Assembly (NCBI RefSeq): GCF_041146395.1
Contig: NC_090984.1
Span: 80,735,114-80,799,113 of the forward strand
Direction: 5' to 3'
DNA length: 64,000 nucleotides
Source of the DNA: Eulemur rufifrons
Lineage: Eukaryota; Chordata; Mammalia; Primates; Lemuridae
Shown here: piece after piece, positions 35,115 to 48,000 of the stretch
How positions within the stretch are numbered: the stretch's first letter is position 1
Layout of the letters: every line of letters begins with the position of its first letter
Translations under genes and position numbers: made by a program
Notes under the pieces: generated by a model
Databases searched by the model: none
Seen by the model: the letters and a program-made list of their open reading frames with translations, nothing else
What the model was told of the DNA's origin: nothing

Positions 35115-38100
35115 CCTATGGTAATCTAGAAGAGACAGAGCATGAGAGATTTGAACTGAGTTAGTATACAAGTAATATATTTCCCCTTTTTTGTCTGGTT
35201 TCTTTTTTTAAAAAAAATGTATTTTCAAACAAAGATTTAGAAACTGCATTTGGGGAAAATTTTAAGAATGGTTATCTTGGGGATTGGCTTCGATTTTGGC
35301 CTCCTGATAGAAGAAGAAAACTAGTAATGTTTCTAGAACTATTTACGGGACTAAAGGGCAATCAAAAGAACTCTTGTAAAATTCTCTACAGCTGCAAAGT
35401 CATGATTTCTGAAGCTAATCAAATTTTTCATGCAAAATCCCATCTCCTCAAGGGAAGCAGTGCAACCTGGAGAGGTGGGGAGTGGTGGGGAGAGAGGCAT
35501 GGGGAACAAAGAACTGGTTCCAAAAAAAAGAGCTGCTTACCAAACTCAGCCAAGTCTCCAGCGACCACTTGCTTCTGATTGAACCACCTGATTTCTGAGA
35601 AGAGAAATAAATCTTCTCCTCAGTGGTTTGACTGTTAGTACCTTGGAGAGCGCTTCCAAAATGCATAAAGAAAAAATTTTAAATAATTAAGAGAATAAGC
35701 AACTGCAGCCTCTCTCCTTCAGCACTAGGGACTTAGGTTATTAGAAGATTTTCAACCTCCTTGACTCTGAAGCAGCCACCTGGTGCACACTAAAACTGCA
35801 ACCATTAAGGACCGGACTCGCTCTGTTTGGGCCTTACATAGACTATCCACTGTATAGTTGGCGGTACAGTTGAACAGGGAGCCACAGGAATTGTAACCAG
35901 GGTTTATTGCTATGAGAATATCTGCAGAGGCCTCTCCAACATGTTAAGTGAGCCTGAAAAAAAGGCAAATTCTGATAAAATTTATAAACAGAGAGGCAAA
36001 TGGGTTGTGATGGTCATGGCAATGATGGGTTGAAATTAAAATGTAGTGTTGACTCATTTTGCTTTGGAATTCAAAAGTGATTTTCTTTTTAGCTTTTATA
36101 CCTCAAACTATTCCAGACACTAGCTATGGATAATACTTGGTAGTAATGTATTGTAGAATATTCATTTTGGTTGCAAAATCGAAATTCCTTCAGTCCCAAA
36201 GAACACAACTGCTCAAATCAACAAAAAAAGAAACACAAAGATTTCAAAATAAGAATGGCATTTTTTAAAATATGGTTCTCCTAAAACAAGCATCTTAGAG
36301 CTGTTATTGTGATACTCTTATCAGAAAGACAGACGTCTGGTCAACTCCCTACTGTTCCAGATGAGAAGACCCGATAAAGGATCAGCATAAACCTGTTCAG
36401 CAAAGTGGTGAGCCATTTTTTTCAAAAAGCCTTTTTGTGTTTATAGCTGTATGGGCCATGCCTTAACACATTTCTTGTATAACTAGCAAGAGGATTTCTG
36501 CAGCTTGGAAACCAGAGATAAAATTAATATATTGGTTGATACCCACAACAGCCTCTCAGGTGTCATCATTGAGAATTATTATTTTCAGCAGTTCATGGCT
36601 CATTTCTTTAAAATTAAAATTAGTGTTGTGGCACCCAAGGATAATTTTCCAGCTGTCTCTACAGAGAATAATATAAGCTTGGTGAGTTTAATGAATGGTA
36701 GTTTACTGCCATTCAGTGTCAATGCAGTGAATGGTTTTGGATTTAACAGGAATTGGAATCACAGCCTTACCACTGTGTCCTCATTAATATGAAATCCTAA
36801 TATAGCCATGATGGCTGATAAATTATGCCCAGCATCTCAATTACCTTATCAAAGAAAATTATTCCTAATGACCAAGGAGGGGAGAAGGAAATGCAGAGAA
36901 ATCAGGGCCAAATTAGTTGGGATGAAATTGAACCTTCTGCACATTGGCAGATCAGATCGGAACTAGTTAGCAGGAAGATGTGAAGGCAGTGTCAAAAACA
37001 AGAATAAAGAGGAACTAGAACATGAAGGTCATGAAAGGCAACCAGGGGAGATGACAGACCCTTCCACTTCTCTAAACAAGCAACCAAGAAGATCTCACTC
37101 AGCCATTCATGTTGGGTTTGCAAAAGCACACAAGGAAGCATGGCACATAATCCAGAGTGCTGGAGCCGCTTAGGGACTTTGGGGAGACCCTCTGGGTGAG
37201 GCTCATGTCGGTGCTATGCCCTGGGCTCCCTTGTTCCTAAATTCTTCCCAGCCTTTCCCTGCTTTACTCGGTAATACAGAGGGATCAGCGCCTGCAAAAT
37301 GTTTCCCATGCTCCCTCCTCCACTGGCTTCTAGCTGGATTTGTCCAACAGGAGCACGAATAAAAGACTGCAGGGAGGAAAGGAGAAGCTGAGTGTTTCTG
37401 CTGCTCTCTGCCTGTCTTGGGGAACATCTCCAGCAGAGGCTATATCTCCTCCTTCACCCCAGCTCCCACTGGAAAGACAGCTCTGGTGACCCCAACCCAT
37501 GGGCTCCAGTAACACCACCTTCCTTCTTTGTCCCTCCAGATGGGGATGGTTGCAGTTTCTTGTTGTCTCTACTGTTGTACCTATTGTCCTCTGCTTGACT
37601 GCTCAGCTCTTCCCTAACCCATAATAACCAGTACCTTGCATTAAATTCACTTTGTTTTCAATACTTACAGTGATTTCTGTTTCTCTGGTTGGACTTTGAG
37701 TGACACAGGAAAGAGACAGAGTGGCCACAACCAAAAGCCCTCAGGAATCTGTATGACAGTCCTGGTCACTCTCACCACTGAATTCAGGGGGAGGTAATTC
37801 GTCATCAGAAAGTGCCTGCAGAGCCAGGTGCCCAGGCTTACATGCATTCACTACATTCTTCTCCAACAAGTAGCCTAGAAATTGAGGAAAACAAGAGGCA
37901 ATACGCTTCCCAGCAGGCCCTGAGGGGAGAAAAAAGCTATAAGATCAAGGCACTTACTCTTTGCCTCCCCTCTGGAGGAGACTTGAGAAAACAACTAGGG
38001 GAGAGAGAGAGAGAGAGCACACGCACGCACAAGTGCAAGCACTATCTTGTGGACAGAAAGATAAGTGGGCAGCAGAACCTCTCCTCCTGTTCAACAATGC

Positions 38101-39490
38101 ATCACTGGGACTTTCGCACAATCTAAAGGAGATGAACACAGTGCAACACAGTGAAAAAAGTAGACAGAGATTTCCACCAACAATGTGGGCCCATCACCCA
38201 AGTAGCAAAACTCTAATTGAAAGAAAATATTGATTAAAATTAGCTTGTGCTCTGTCTTCCAAGTCAAACAGGTGGGCAATCCTGGGCTGGGAGTGCCTCC
38301 AGAGCAGAGGCCATGTCCTACCACCCTTGCAAGGGTTTGGGAAATGTTCATGAAGGGAAACGCTCCAGTTTCTTCCCCAGGGGAGCCCCATGAATCACCA
38401 GATTACCAGGAATTGAAATAATTCCATCTTCCCCACGGAAGAACTGAAGCCACAGAATAGGATCAAGATCGCACAACCCATCAGTGGAAGAACAGAGACA
38501 AATAATAAGATTTAAAAACAAGCAAAAGTCCCTGACATTAAGAATCAGTCTGCTGGCTTGCTGCTGCCTCTCAGGGATCATTACCATATTGCTTTCCATA
38601 ATCTCCTTAGAGTGAAATTAAAAGTCACCACTGCTCTTCATCTCCCTGCCTATTTGCTCAATGGAATGAAATCATTCTTCCTTATGCTGCAAATGAGCTG
38701 CCTACTTCAAAAATCCCTTAGACGCTCATGGCATTTCCTTGAAGAAAGTCCTCCTCCAGCCACCCTTAATTAAACCAAGGTGACAGGAGAGGCTCCCCTA
38801 TGGCCCCTTTCAGCATGTGCCTCGGGAGCGAGGGCTTCATCCCGCTTACCTTTATGTCCTGTGTTAGGCTCCCTGCACACAGGCCAGCTGCAAGCCAGTC
38901 TGGCCATACAGGAATTGCTCATGCAACACAGGAAGCCTTTTCCCTGGGTGTTTTAAAGAACATCTGCATCAGCATTCTTTGCCTCAGGGGCACAGGGTTG
39001 AGAAGCTATTTGAGCTCTGGCAAGAGGGGTGGGGGTGAGGGAGCGCTGCTCTCTGCAAGCATTGCCCGTCTCCATGGAAAGCTTCCCCTGGGAGCCTCCA
39101 AGGCTTGAAGCCAGGTCATGTCTTCAACCCACCCCACTCCTCCTGGGGCTTGGAGCCAGGTCATTTCTGCCCACGTCAGCCACTGCAAGCATCTGACCAG
39201 GGGGTCGTGAACCTGATCTCCAGAGCCAGTGCAAAGAGGTCCCAGCAGCAATTGCATTAGTGTTGCTTTGGCTTGAATGATTTTCCATCTCACAAAATCT
39301 AATACTTAAAAGTAGAGCAATATCTCCTGAAATTAAGCCATTTAAAGGGAAGGTAGTAAAATTCATAGGCATAGGTAGTCAAGATAGCCTATGCATAGGC
39401 ACTGCATACAGGCAATCAAGATAGCTAGTGTATATGATTTTAAAGATACTAGGAGAGGTCCTGTGAGCCCCCACCCTCCTCCAAGAGATG
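35115..39490. other. Mostly unassigned sequence
   Basis: No gene is recognised in 4.4 kb. The stretch 37370-37700 has the look of an old repeat 3' end ('cttggggaacatctccagcag', 'ggctccagtaacaccacc', 'gtttctctggttggactttg') but I cannot name it. A (GA) run lies at 38000-38018 and a probable diverged MIR at 38420-38500 (minus). The 95-codon frame at 36505-36792 shows no domain. Confidence 0.35.
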
Positions 39491-39504
39491 ATACAGACCA
39501 GTGG

Positions 39505-39710
39505 CCTAGAATCACTTAGAGCCAGAGGACCTAAAGTTCATTCCGAGTTCCACCAAATACTAGGAGATAGAGCAAATTACTTCTCTGTGTTTTCATTTTC
39601 TCATCTGTACAATGGAAGTGGTGATTATGAAAGCACCCACCTCAAGGCTATTGTGAGAACTGAACGGGTTAGCCTATGTAAAAAGTTGATGGTCTTGGCA
39701 CAAGTGAAAC
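39505..39710 (+). mobile_element. MIR SINE
   Basis: MIR phrases 'attttctcatctgtacaatgg', 'gctattgtgagaactgaac' and the upstream 'gagcaaattacttctctg' appear in order on the plus strand. Confidence 0.8.
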
Positions 39711-39990
39711 TTTCTGTATTAGTAGTCTGTTTCTTAAATAACCAAATACTAATTTTCTGATGGTTGCAATTCAAGGATGAGAATTTCATTGTTGTTATTT
39801 GTTTGTTTTTAAGACATCAACCCCTATTCTACTGCTAGTACCCCTGGGAGGAGGCACATGTTAGACATATTTTCTCCTCATGGGAATAAGTTGGTAAGAG
39901 TTTCTCAAAGTTTGGAGAATTGTTAGATAAGCCTTGCCCTGTAACAGATGTCAGCACTTCACCCAAGCAATCTCTTGGATCCCTTTACCA

Positions 39991-40168
39991 CAGCTCTTCT
40001 CAAACCTCACTGTGCTTTTTAAAAATCACCTGGGGTGGGGTGGGGGTCTGTTATATTGTGTCTTATGATTTTGTAACTCCAGAGTGGGGCTTGATGCTCT
40101 GCAGTGTTAACACACTCCCAGGTGGTGCTAATGCTGCTAATCCATGGACCATTCTTTGAGCATCAAGG
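39991..40168. mobile_element. MER5A-type MITE
   Basis: The copy starts with 'cagctcttctcaaacctcac' and ends with 'gaccattctttgagcatcaagg', with 'aatcacctgggg' and 'cccaggtggtgctaatgctgc' between. It is near full length, with an internal GT/GGGG change. Confidence 0.78.
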
Positions 40169-40573
40169 CTTTTGTATACACCAAGCCCGAGCCCATGTTC
40201 ACTCCCAACACCCAGCACCTGTGTCTCTTCATCAACAGGCTCCCCTCAGGCTGCAGGAGCAGCTCTGCCAGCACATACCAAAGCTGGAGACTTGGGAATT
40301 GATGCCCCTGGGGGTAGCTATTAATCAATGCTGAATGGTACAGGGTACAAATACCTAAATGACCTCGCCCCTGATCTGAACGACTCTAAAGTGTGATCAA
40401 TGCAATCTTAAGAGCGCTTCTGTGGGATGGAGCCAAAGTGAGCCTAGGTGAGACTTTGCTTTCTTTTGCACACTTGTTCAGCTTCCTTCCCTTCCCTATT
40501 TAATGCCTCCACTATTGCCTTCCCAGTTTTTTTTTTTTCAAGAACATTTCTTAATGAATCCTAATGAATGGTG

Positions 40574-40700
40574 TTTGTCATTCATTATTGATTCATTCAT
40601 TCAAAAAATATTTAAGAGTCTCCCTAACTCCTGTATGTGCCTGAAAATGACCCAGACACTGTGGGTACAGAAACAAGTCTCAGTCCCTACCCAGGAGAGC
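40574..40700 (-). mobile_element. L2 3'-end fragment
   Basis: The text 'attcattcattcaaaaaatat', 'cagacactgtgggtacag' and 'tctcagtccctacccagg' is the reverse complement of the L2 3' terminus. Confidence 0.65.
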
Positions 40701-41534
40701 CCTACAGCAACCAAGACCAAAGTCCACAAAGTTAGCAATTGGAGAGAGCAGAGGTGGTGGCAAATGCAGCATTGAAACCATCTCATCTGGGAGACTATGT
40801 ATGGCTCTAAACATGGTCATCTCCTGTGGCCTTTTCCAAACAGTATCCCAAACAGAAGTGACAAGACCAAAATTGGTTAGGACATCAGTTCTCTCTCTTC
40901 CCATCCTTCCCTCTCTGGGGAGCTCTGGCGGCAGGATGCCGTGGCCATGGAGAGCCCGCAGCTGCTTGCAGCCTGGTGGATCTGGAGGCAGGCTGGCTGA
41001 GCCCATCCTGGCTGCCCCAGCTCATCAAGAGCTTCATCCTGTCAAGAGCTGCAGGTGCAGGCTGGTTTTCCACAGCACCAGGGTGATATAGGAAGAAGCA
41101 GTGTTGGGGGAAGCAGCTACAGGGGAAGTCCCAGCTAGTCACAGAATAACACATGCTGGACCCCCTCATGCCACCCTCCCTGCACCTCTGGGAGATGACT
41201 GATGTTTCTGAGGTTGTCTCTTTGCAGAAGCCACTAAGAGGCTCTGCCAAACGGGGACTGCCAACAGCCAGGTGACTACTCTCCCTGGAATCTAAATGAG
41301 AAGCAACATGGGCCAGGTTGGCCAAAATCTGCATCATGATGAAAAGAAATTAGGAAATTAGTACCCCAGGAACAGCTCATAGATAAGGATACCTGGTCTC
41401 CATGTGCGACCATCTCGAGGAAGAAACAGGCAGGAGAGAAAAGCATCCTTCAGAAAAGCAATCAAGTTAAGGAAAGGAAATCTTTCTATGACCTTTCACA
41501 TTAAGAATCAACAGAACCGTGGATTTTAAATCAA

Positions 41535-41715
41535 GGGCTAAAGAGCAGGGCTGTTAAAACCTGTGTCAGAATTCTAACTCTAAAGCATCCAGCAGGTTTT
41601 AACCTCTCCTTGTGTCCTGGTTCCCCTGCATGTAAATCGGGGTGATCACACCTGCCTCGTGGGGATGCTGTGAGAGATAAACGGTGGCCCGATGCTGAGT
41701 GCCCAGCACAGTGCT
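41535..41715 (+). mobile_element. MIR SINE
   Basis: The order 'gtgtcagaattctaactcta', 'catgtaaatcggggtgatcac', 'ctgtgagagataaac' and 'gctgagtgcccagcacagtg' is MIR in sense orientation. Confidence 0.75.
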
Positions 41716-42204
41716 CCTCAGTGGGGTCCTCCCGGTGCCTCAAAGGCTGGCCCACCTTCTCCACCCCCATGGCTCTGCTTCTCTTCCCTTCTTGCAAACG
41801 TGCGCCTCACTTTCCCTCATCTGCCTTCCTTTCAACATCCACTCCTGTCCTTGGTCTTCTCCACAGCTGCACCTAGACTGGCATGCACTCACTTTTGTTT
41901 CTTCAAAAAACCCCCAGAAATCGACTTCTCCTGCATAAAACCGAGGCAGCCCCCAGCACTCTCTAAACCTCTGAACTTCTATGTCTACCTACTTTCCAGA
42001 GCAGTTTCCCAAACACCACATAAATGTATTATAACTAATCTGGGCAAACACATCCCTAAAATAGTTTTCCATTGATAGAATATATTTTAACTTGAATACT
42101 ACAAACAAATATTCCACTTCACTTCCACTGTGCAGCCACTGCTGTGCCCATGCTAGATCTTCTCCAGGACCATTGGGCATAGTTTCTGCATGTGTCTCAG
42201 AACA

Positions 42205-42385
42205 AAGTGTAATCAGAGACTGTGTGTTCTAACAACACCCTTCCTATTGCACGGTGAGACCCCAGGCATGTTACTTTGCCTCAAGTCACTTAAAAACTTC
42301 TTCGACACTAAAATGAGGAAATCTTGACATAGCTTCCTGGAATCTAATGAGAAATCACTTTAAAACGTTTGCACATATGTATATA
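42205..42385 (+). mobile_element. MIR SINE, diverged
   Basis: The sequence 'gagaccccaggcatgttac', then 'cactaaaatgaggaaatc', then 'gagaaatcactttaaaac' follows the MIR order but with many changes. Confidence 0.55.
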
Positions 42386-43124
42386 ATATATTGCAAAAGA
42401 TAAAGCACTTCACAACTGTCCAGTAACAGTTAAAAAACACAAGAATTTTTTTTAGGAGGAGTTGCTTTAGTATAAGCATCTTTGGGGGGTTATATATTTT
42501 AATCACAAACACATGATAAATATTTGATTTGCATTCATCAGATAATTGGGAATAAAAGTTACAATCTCAGCAAAGATATTTAGCACTTCTAAATGCTGAA
42601 CATTTCAATAATAGTGTTGAGGGACTGAAATAGCACTAAAATGTACCCAAGAGGAAAATTCAGAGACTTCAAAACATCTTTTTGGAAAAATAAATAAAAA
42701 ATAGAATAATAAAAGGCATCACAGCTTAAAAGATAAGGAAGGGGGCAAAGATTTTAAAAATTAATGAACTGAGACCTTTTCTCCAGAAACATCTTTTCCG
42801 TATCATTTAATTAGGCTTCAGCTTTCTTAAATTGCCTTTGAAACAAGTTAATAAACAATGTGTGCCTGTCCTATTATGGCATTTTTTACAAGTAAATGTA
42901 CTCTGAGATCTGTCCTTCAGTTAACATAGGGGAAACACCAGTAGTCCCTGCAGGCCTTCTTAGAGGTCAACAGTGAAGGATAAATGAAGGCAAAGCTCTT
43001 CCTCAAAGGTTTTGGAATGAACGGGAAAAGACCACCTGCCCCTTACTGTGTGACTGGACTATCCACTGCTAAGATCAAGGTCACTCCTAGGCACTAATTC
43101 CTTGCCTCCAAAGGGTTGTTAAAA

Positions 43125-43363
43125 ATAAACAAATGCTCTCTGTCTCCATAAGATCAATTGTTTTAACATTTAGCTCCCACACATGAGTGAAAACATGCAA
43201 GATTTGTCTTTCTGTGCTTGGCTTATTTCACTTAACATAATGTTCTCCAGTTCCATCCATGTTGTTGCAAATGGCAGGATTTCGTAACATTACATGCATC
43301 CCATAAATATATACAACTATTATGCACCTATAATAATTTTAAATTTTAAATTTTAAAAAATAA
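43125..43363. mobile_element. 5'-inverted L1 (twin-priming type)
   Basis: Positions 43125-43282 are L1 in antisense ('ttagctcccacacatgagtg', 'gttctccagttccatccatg'). Positions 43290-43363 are the L1 3' terminus in sense ('gcatcccataaatatatac' and 'tatgcacctataataat', then A-rich tail). Opposite orientations in one short insertion match the 5' inversion produced by twin priming during L1 integration. Confidence 0.7.
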
Positions 43364-43372
43364 AATAAACAT

Positions 43373-43549
43373 GTGGAGCTTGGTACAGTGGTGCATGTCT
43401 GCAGTTTCAGCTACTCGGAGGCTGAGGCAGGAGGATCGCCAGAGCCCAGGAGTTCGAGTCTGCAGGGCACTATGATTGCACATGTGAATAGCCACTGCAT
43501 TCCAGTCTGGTCAACATAGTGAGATCCAGTCTCTGAAAATAAATGAATA
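43373..43549 (+). mobile_element. Fossil Alu monomer (7SL-derived)
   Basis: A single 7SL-like unit: 'ctactcggaggctgaggcagg', then 'cccaggagttcgagtctgcag', then 'tgtgaatagccactgcattcc'. The 'TGTGAATAGCCACTGCA' string is kept from 7SL RNA and from the earliest monomers, and is absent from ordinary Alu right arms. A 9-base repeat, aataaacat, occurs at 43364-43372 and 43550-43558, but it is A/T-rich and could be chance. Confidence 0.75.
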
Positions 43550-43564
43550 AATAAACATTTGGGC

Positions 43565-44828
43565 TGGGACAGGCTATAGTTTAACCTATTAGTATTCATC
43601 AATTCATTAACAGGAATCAGAGCCCTAGAAGGTGAGCATGGAAAAGACTGAGATGATTGTAGCACAGAGAAGATGGAGAGGCTATATTTGCAAAACAAGG
43701 GGGCTATCTTTGAGTACTAGGAATAGTTAAATGGATCATCAAGAATGGAGGGGAAGAACACTAAGGGGGCGGAAATACCTAAATGCATCCTCATCTATGT
43801 TACAATTTTACCAAAGCTAGTACTATCTCTACCAGGGACCTAGGTATGTCTTAACATACCAGGTGGAGATAAGCTGCAAAGAGATAACTTTTTTAAAAAA
43901 GTCAGGGACGCATGCCTCAAAGCCCACTGAGAAACAAGCTCCTTAGTTCCCAAGTCCATGGGACTCTACTTTTCACACCATGTAGAGCTAAGTGGAAATC
44001 TTAAATTCAATGGAGACAAACTTAAAACTGAAATCAAAATGTCTAGTAATGTGCAAGCAAAGAAAACCTCACCTACTTGCCCACACTTGGATTCCCAGGT
44101 GCTGTACAAACAACTCTATACTACTGATGCTTGACAAACTGCAAAAAGAAAAAAAAATCCCGTATTTTTGGAGAAATAAATAATTATTCAGCAGTTTGGG
44201 AAATGGAGTATGTTTTTTATCAAAACTATTATAGATTGTGACCTTTTCTATTTCTGGAAGAACTGATGATACAAACGGAATCAAGGTATGAAATTGAGAG
44301 AACAGGTCACTGCAGAGTTTGTTGCAGCTCTAGGCTTGGTTAAATACTGGCTGGAAATGTGCACAAAATACCCAAACAAGGTAAGGGAGAGCCAGAGATT
44401 TCCCAGAGGAAAAGAGTGATAAGGAAACTTGCTGCCTATTTGTTGGAGAGTTCCCCTCAGATACAGAGCCCCTGATTGAAATTCTATTGCCCAGCAATTT
44501 CAGATTCTTCTATATTAAGCAGGCACCAAACCATTCTAAACCAAGTGCTAAGATATGTGAAATGTTCTAACAATTTCAAATTGCTCTCTCCTCCACTCAT
44601 GAAATGACTCCCAATCAACCTCCCATTCCGGAGCACATTAAGATGGCAGAAATTTTGCGAATATTAAATCACTGTGAATCATGCATGGTAATTTAAAACT
44701 ATTGCAGACTAATGTTTGGTTGAGAACAGTATTCTAATTGGAAAAATGATAGAAAAGTTAGTCTTGTTCAATGCTCCAGGACATACTGAAAGAAACTGTG
44801 GCTAAAAAAACTACCCAATCACACATTC
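43565..44828. other. Unassigned unique sequence
   Basis: No feature is recognised. Short open frames at 43992-44284 on both strands carry no motif. Confidence 0.35.
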
Positions 44829-45015
44829 TTTTTTTTTTTTAATTTCAAAATATTGATTCAGGAACTACAAGTGTTTTTGTTACATGGATATCTTGTATAA
44901 TGCTTAAGTTGGGGCTTTTCGTGTGCCCATCACCAGAAGAATGTTCATTGTACACAATAGGTAAGTTTTTATCCCACACCCACCCTCCCTTTTTCTTGGT
45001 TTCTCATGTCTTTAT
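44829..45015 (-). mobile_element. Antisense L1 3' UTR terminus
   Basis: A T run (44829-44840) begins a reversed L1 3' end: 'gattcaggaactacaag', 'tgcccatcaccagaagaatg' (quoted in part), 'ttcattgtacacaatagg'. It matches the same part of the fragment at 60986-61248. Confidence 0.75.
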
Positions 45016-48000
45016 GTTGCTTTGTACCTGTGGCGATCACATAATCATTTTTGCCTCTGTGTCCACTTCCTTGTTGAGATAGCAGGACCCACCTTTAGCC
45101 CTCTTCATAGGGATTAGCCAATCCGGAAGGGATGTTAATGGGAGTGAGCCCATGCATGGACTTTTAAATACTAATTTAAAACAAAAGCTTGGACAGCAGG
45201 TTTTGGAGTCACAGAGCATGGGGCTCCTGAGGCTCTCTGAAAGACTGTTTGTGAGGACATTCCCTCTGTTCCACCAAGCATCCCAGTTTTAATGGCCTTG
45301 TAAAAATTGAACAGAGGAATGGCCTCAGGGAAAATGCTTGTCTTTTGCAATACCACACATAGCTCCCTGTACCTTTGAGATTCACAAAGCCTGTGAATAG
45401 GGATCTCTAGCTAACACTGTGTGAACTGTCAGTTTTCACTTCGTGGGGTTTCTAAAACGTGAAATAGTTACACAGTAAAATAGTTCTTGACATGCAAGTG
45501 TTAAATTCATGAAACAGTTCCCTGCTTTTACTAAGTGTTTCTAGCAATACCATGTAAGAAAATAATAGCATAGAAACTAATTTCCTCAGCTAGAGATTCA
45601 TCCCCCAAGAATGAAGGGGAGGAGGACAAGCAAGGATGCTCCAGGTAAATCCCTAAGAAAAGGCCATCTCTTTTCAAATCTCTGAGCTGGTGGGGTGGGG
45701 GAGAAGAGCAGAGACATGAGGAAAAACTAGAGCTGTGTCAGAAGAAAGCCAGTTTCTATTCTTGTTCTCTAAGTCAGTGAGAGCAGGCACCTCAAAAGCC
45801 ACACACCAAGAGTCAAAAAGTGCCCACCTCCATCTACCTAACCCAGGAGCCCTGTGGAAGCTTAGTTCTATGTACCCAGTGCGGAGAAATATGAGATCTC
45901 TAAAACTGATCCCAGGTTTCATGACCTAGTGAGGAGGCATAGGAAGAAGAATTTTAGCTCAGGCATTACCTGGAGGAAACTATAGGAAGATACCAGCAGA
46001 GTTGGAGCTAATGAATTCTGAGGGCCTATGTCCTGCCTCAGAGATTCAGAACTGCTGGAAGGAAGGAAAGCTTAGAGTAAGTAGATGCCTTTCCAGGCTC
46101 ACTTGCCTGGTGAATCTATCTTCCTTCACAAACCTGCCCCTGAAGAACTCTATAGGGAAAGTGCTGTGAGCTGTCCTCCACTTCTGGTGCTGAAATATGA
46201 AGGCTGCCTGCCAAGACACCAAAACAATGTTGAAAGAGATGGGAGACAACAAGGAGTAGCTGTTGTTATAGTCCACAGAGGTTTCCAGAGAGAGTCATCA
46301 TCAAAGAGTGCTACCACTGCTCCCCTCTGAGCTGCTGTCGCTGAGAACAAGTGCCAATGAATCAGCTAACAGTCCCCTCAGCTGGGAGCTTGCATGAACA
46401 GTACTGTCCCTGGAAACAGTAGGTTCAGGCTAAGCAGAAAGAGGAGGAAATTTATTCCTGAGGGATTTTTCCAGCCACCTCGCCCCGCCCCTCGGCCACA
46501 CCAGGGCAATGACATGCTTGCATCATCCAAAAGGAAAAAGTATTCTGATATGTTTATTATGGCCTTCTGATAAATTCACTGAAGGAAAAGAATAATTTTA
46601 CATTAAATAATTTCATTGAGATTAGAAACCCCAAAACTTTGGCCAGGCCCTACTATAGCTTAAGTATATTTACTCAGGCTTCTGACTCCCTAGGTCCCAG
46701 CATGTGACACTAAAAAAGATTACAGATAACAAAATGTGATCAATGGACCATGGCTTTTCTAGCTGCTCCAAACCTCACCTATAAAGTATGGATAATAATG
46801 TCCTCCTTAGAGTTAGTTGTGAAGATTAAATTAAATTATTTGAAAAAAATCTCTGATATATTGGCATATTATTAAATAGGGGAGAGCATATAAAAAAGGA
46901 TCAGGGAAATAAATGAATTGCACTTTATATATGCCTTTATTATAACACTTATTACAATATTTTACAATTATAATTATCCATTTGTGTGTCTCTTTCACGA
47001 AAACAAAAATCCATGTTTATTAAAATCCCTGTGCCCTACTTCTAATATTGTTTATTGAGTGATTAGTAACTATCTTTTGAATTAAGTTTACTTGTATTTC
47101 CTACTACTAGACTTGAAGCATGATGAGTGGACAATAGCTAACACAATTATTAGGGTGGTCTCCAGTCTTCCGGCCTAATACCTAGAAACTTCAGTAGATT
47201 ATAACAGCAGCTATCCCTCATTATCTCCCATCTCCTTAAACATCTCGGGCATTAGCAGACAGCCTAGTGTACCTGGTCCACCACACTCTGATACTGCATT
47301 TCCACTGTCCACTTGCCATGTTTCAAGGCTAATAGTAGAAAAATACTACATACTTTAGATGTGTTTTCTGTATTGCCACAAGTTAAACAGCAACAAAGGA
47401 GGGAAAATAAAACAGGACAAATTAAAAAAGAATGTATTTTCTTTCTGCTTTCACACCTGTGAGCACAGCTGCTAGACACTGCATCTAAATTTTTTTTATT
47501 TCTTCACAAAACTAATGATTCACTTAAGGAACAATATTATAACTTTTCTGTAGATATCCATAAGTAGAATTTCAAGTTTTTTAATGTTTACTAATAAATT
47601 AGTCCAAACTATACTCCAAAGTATAGCAGAGATCATATGATATTTCCTAAAGCAAATACATTATTAACTTTTTCAAAAAACTAAAATCCTGCTAAGTCCT
47701 TGAATTGGCTCATAATTTCATGGATGTCCACTTTACAATTCAGCCTATTGCCTCTAAAGTGACCATCTCTAGACACTTCCTCCTTTTAATTCTGTTTCCT
47801 ATGTATATAATTCCTGGATGATGGAGAGACCTGTAGACATGGCACTAAATGGATTATCCAGACCCAAAAGAGCACTCCTGCTTTCTGCATATTTATTATC
47901 AAATACATTTGCAGCTTCTAAGCCCTACATTTAAAATTGCTAATATACACGAGATGTGCAGCAACACAGACTCTACAAGAGCCAAGTCATTGGTATGCAT

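Noticed and set aside
40885..41337. 150-codon minus frame in GC-richer DNA
   Set aside because: No motif, and the region shows neither a CpG island nor splice-like boundaries. Stop-free length is expected from base composition.
46470..46505. GC-box-like motif as a possible promoter
   Set aside because: A single Sp1-type motif without a CpG island, TATA element or downstream exon is not enough.
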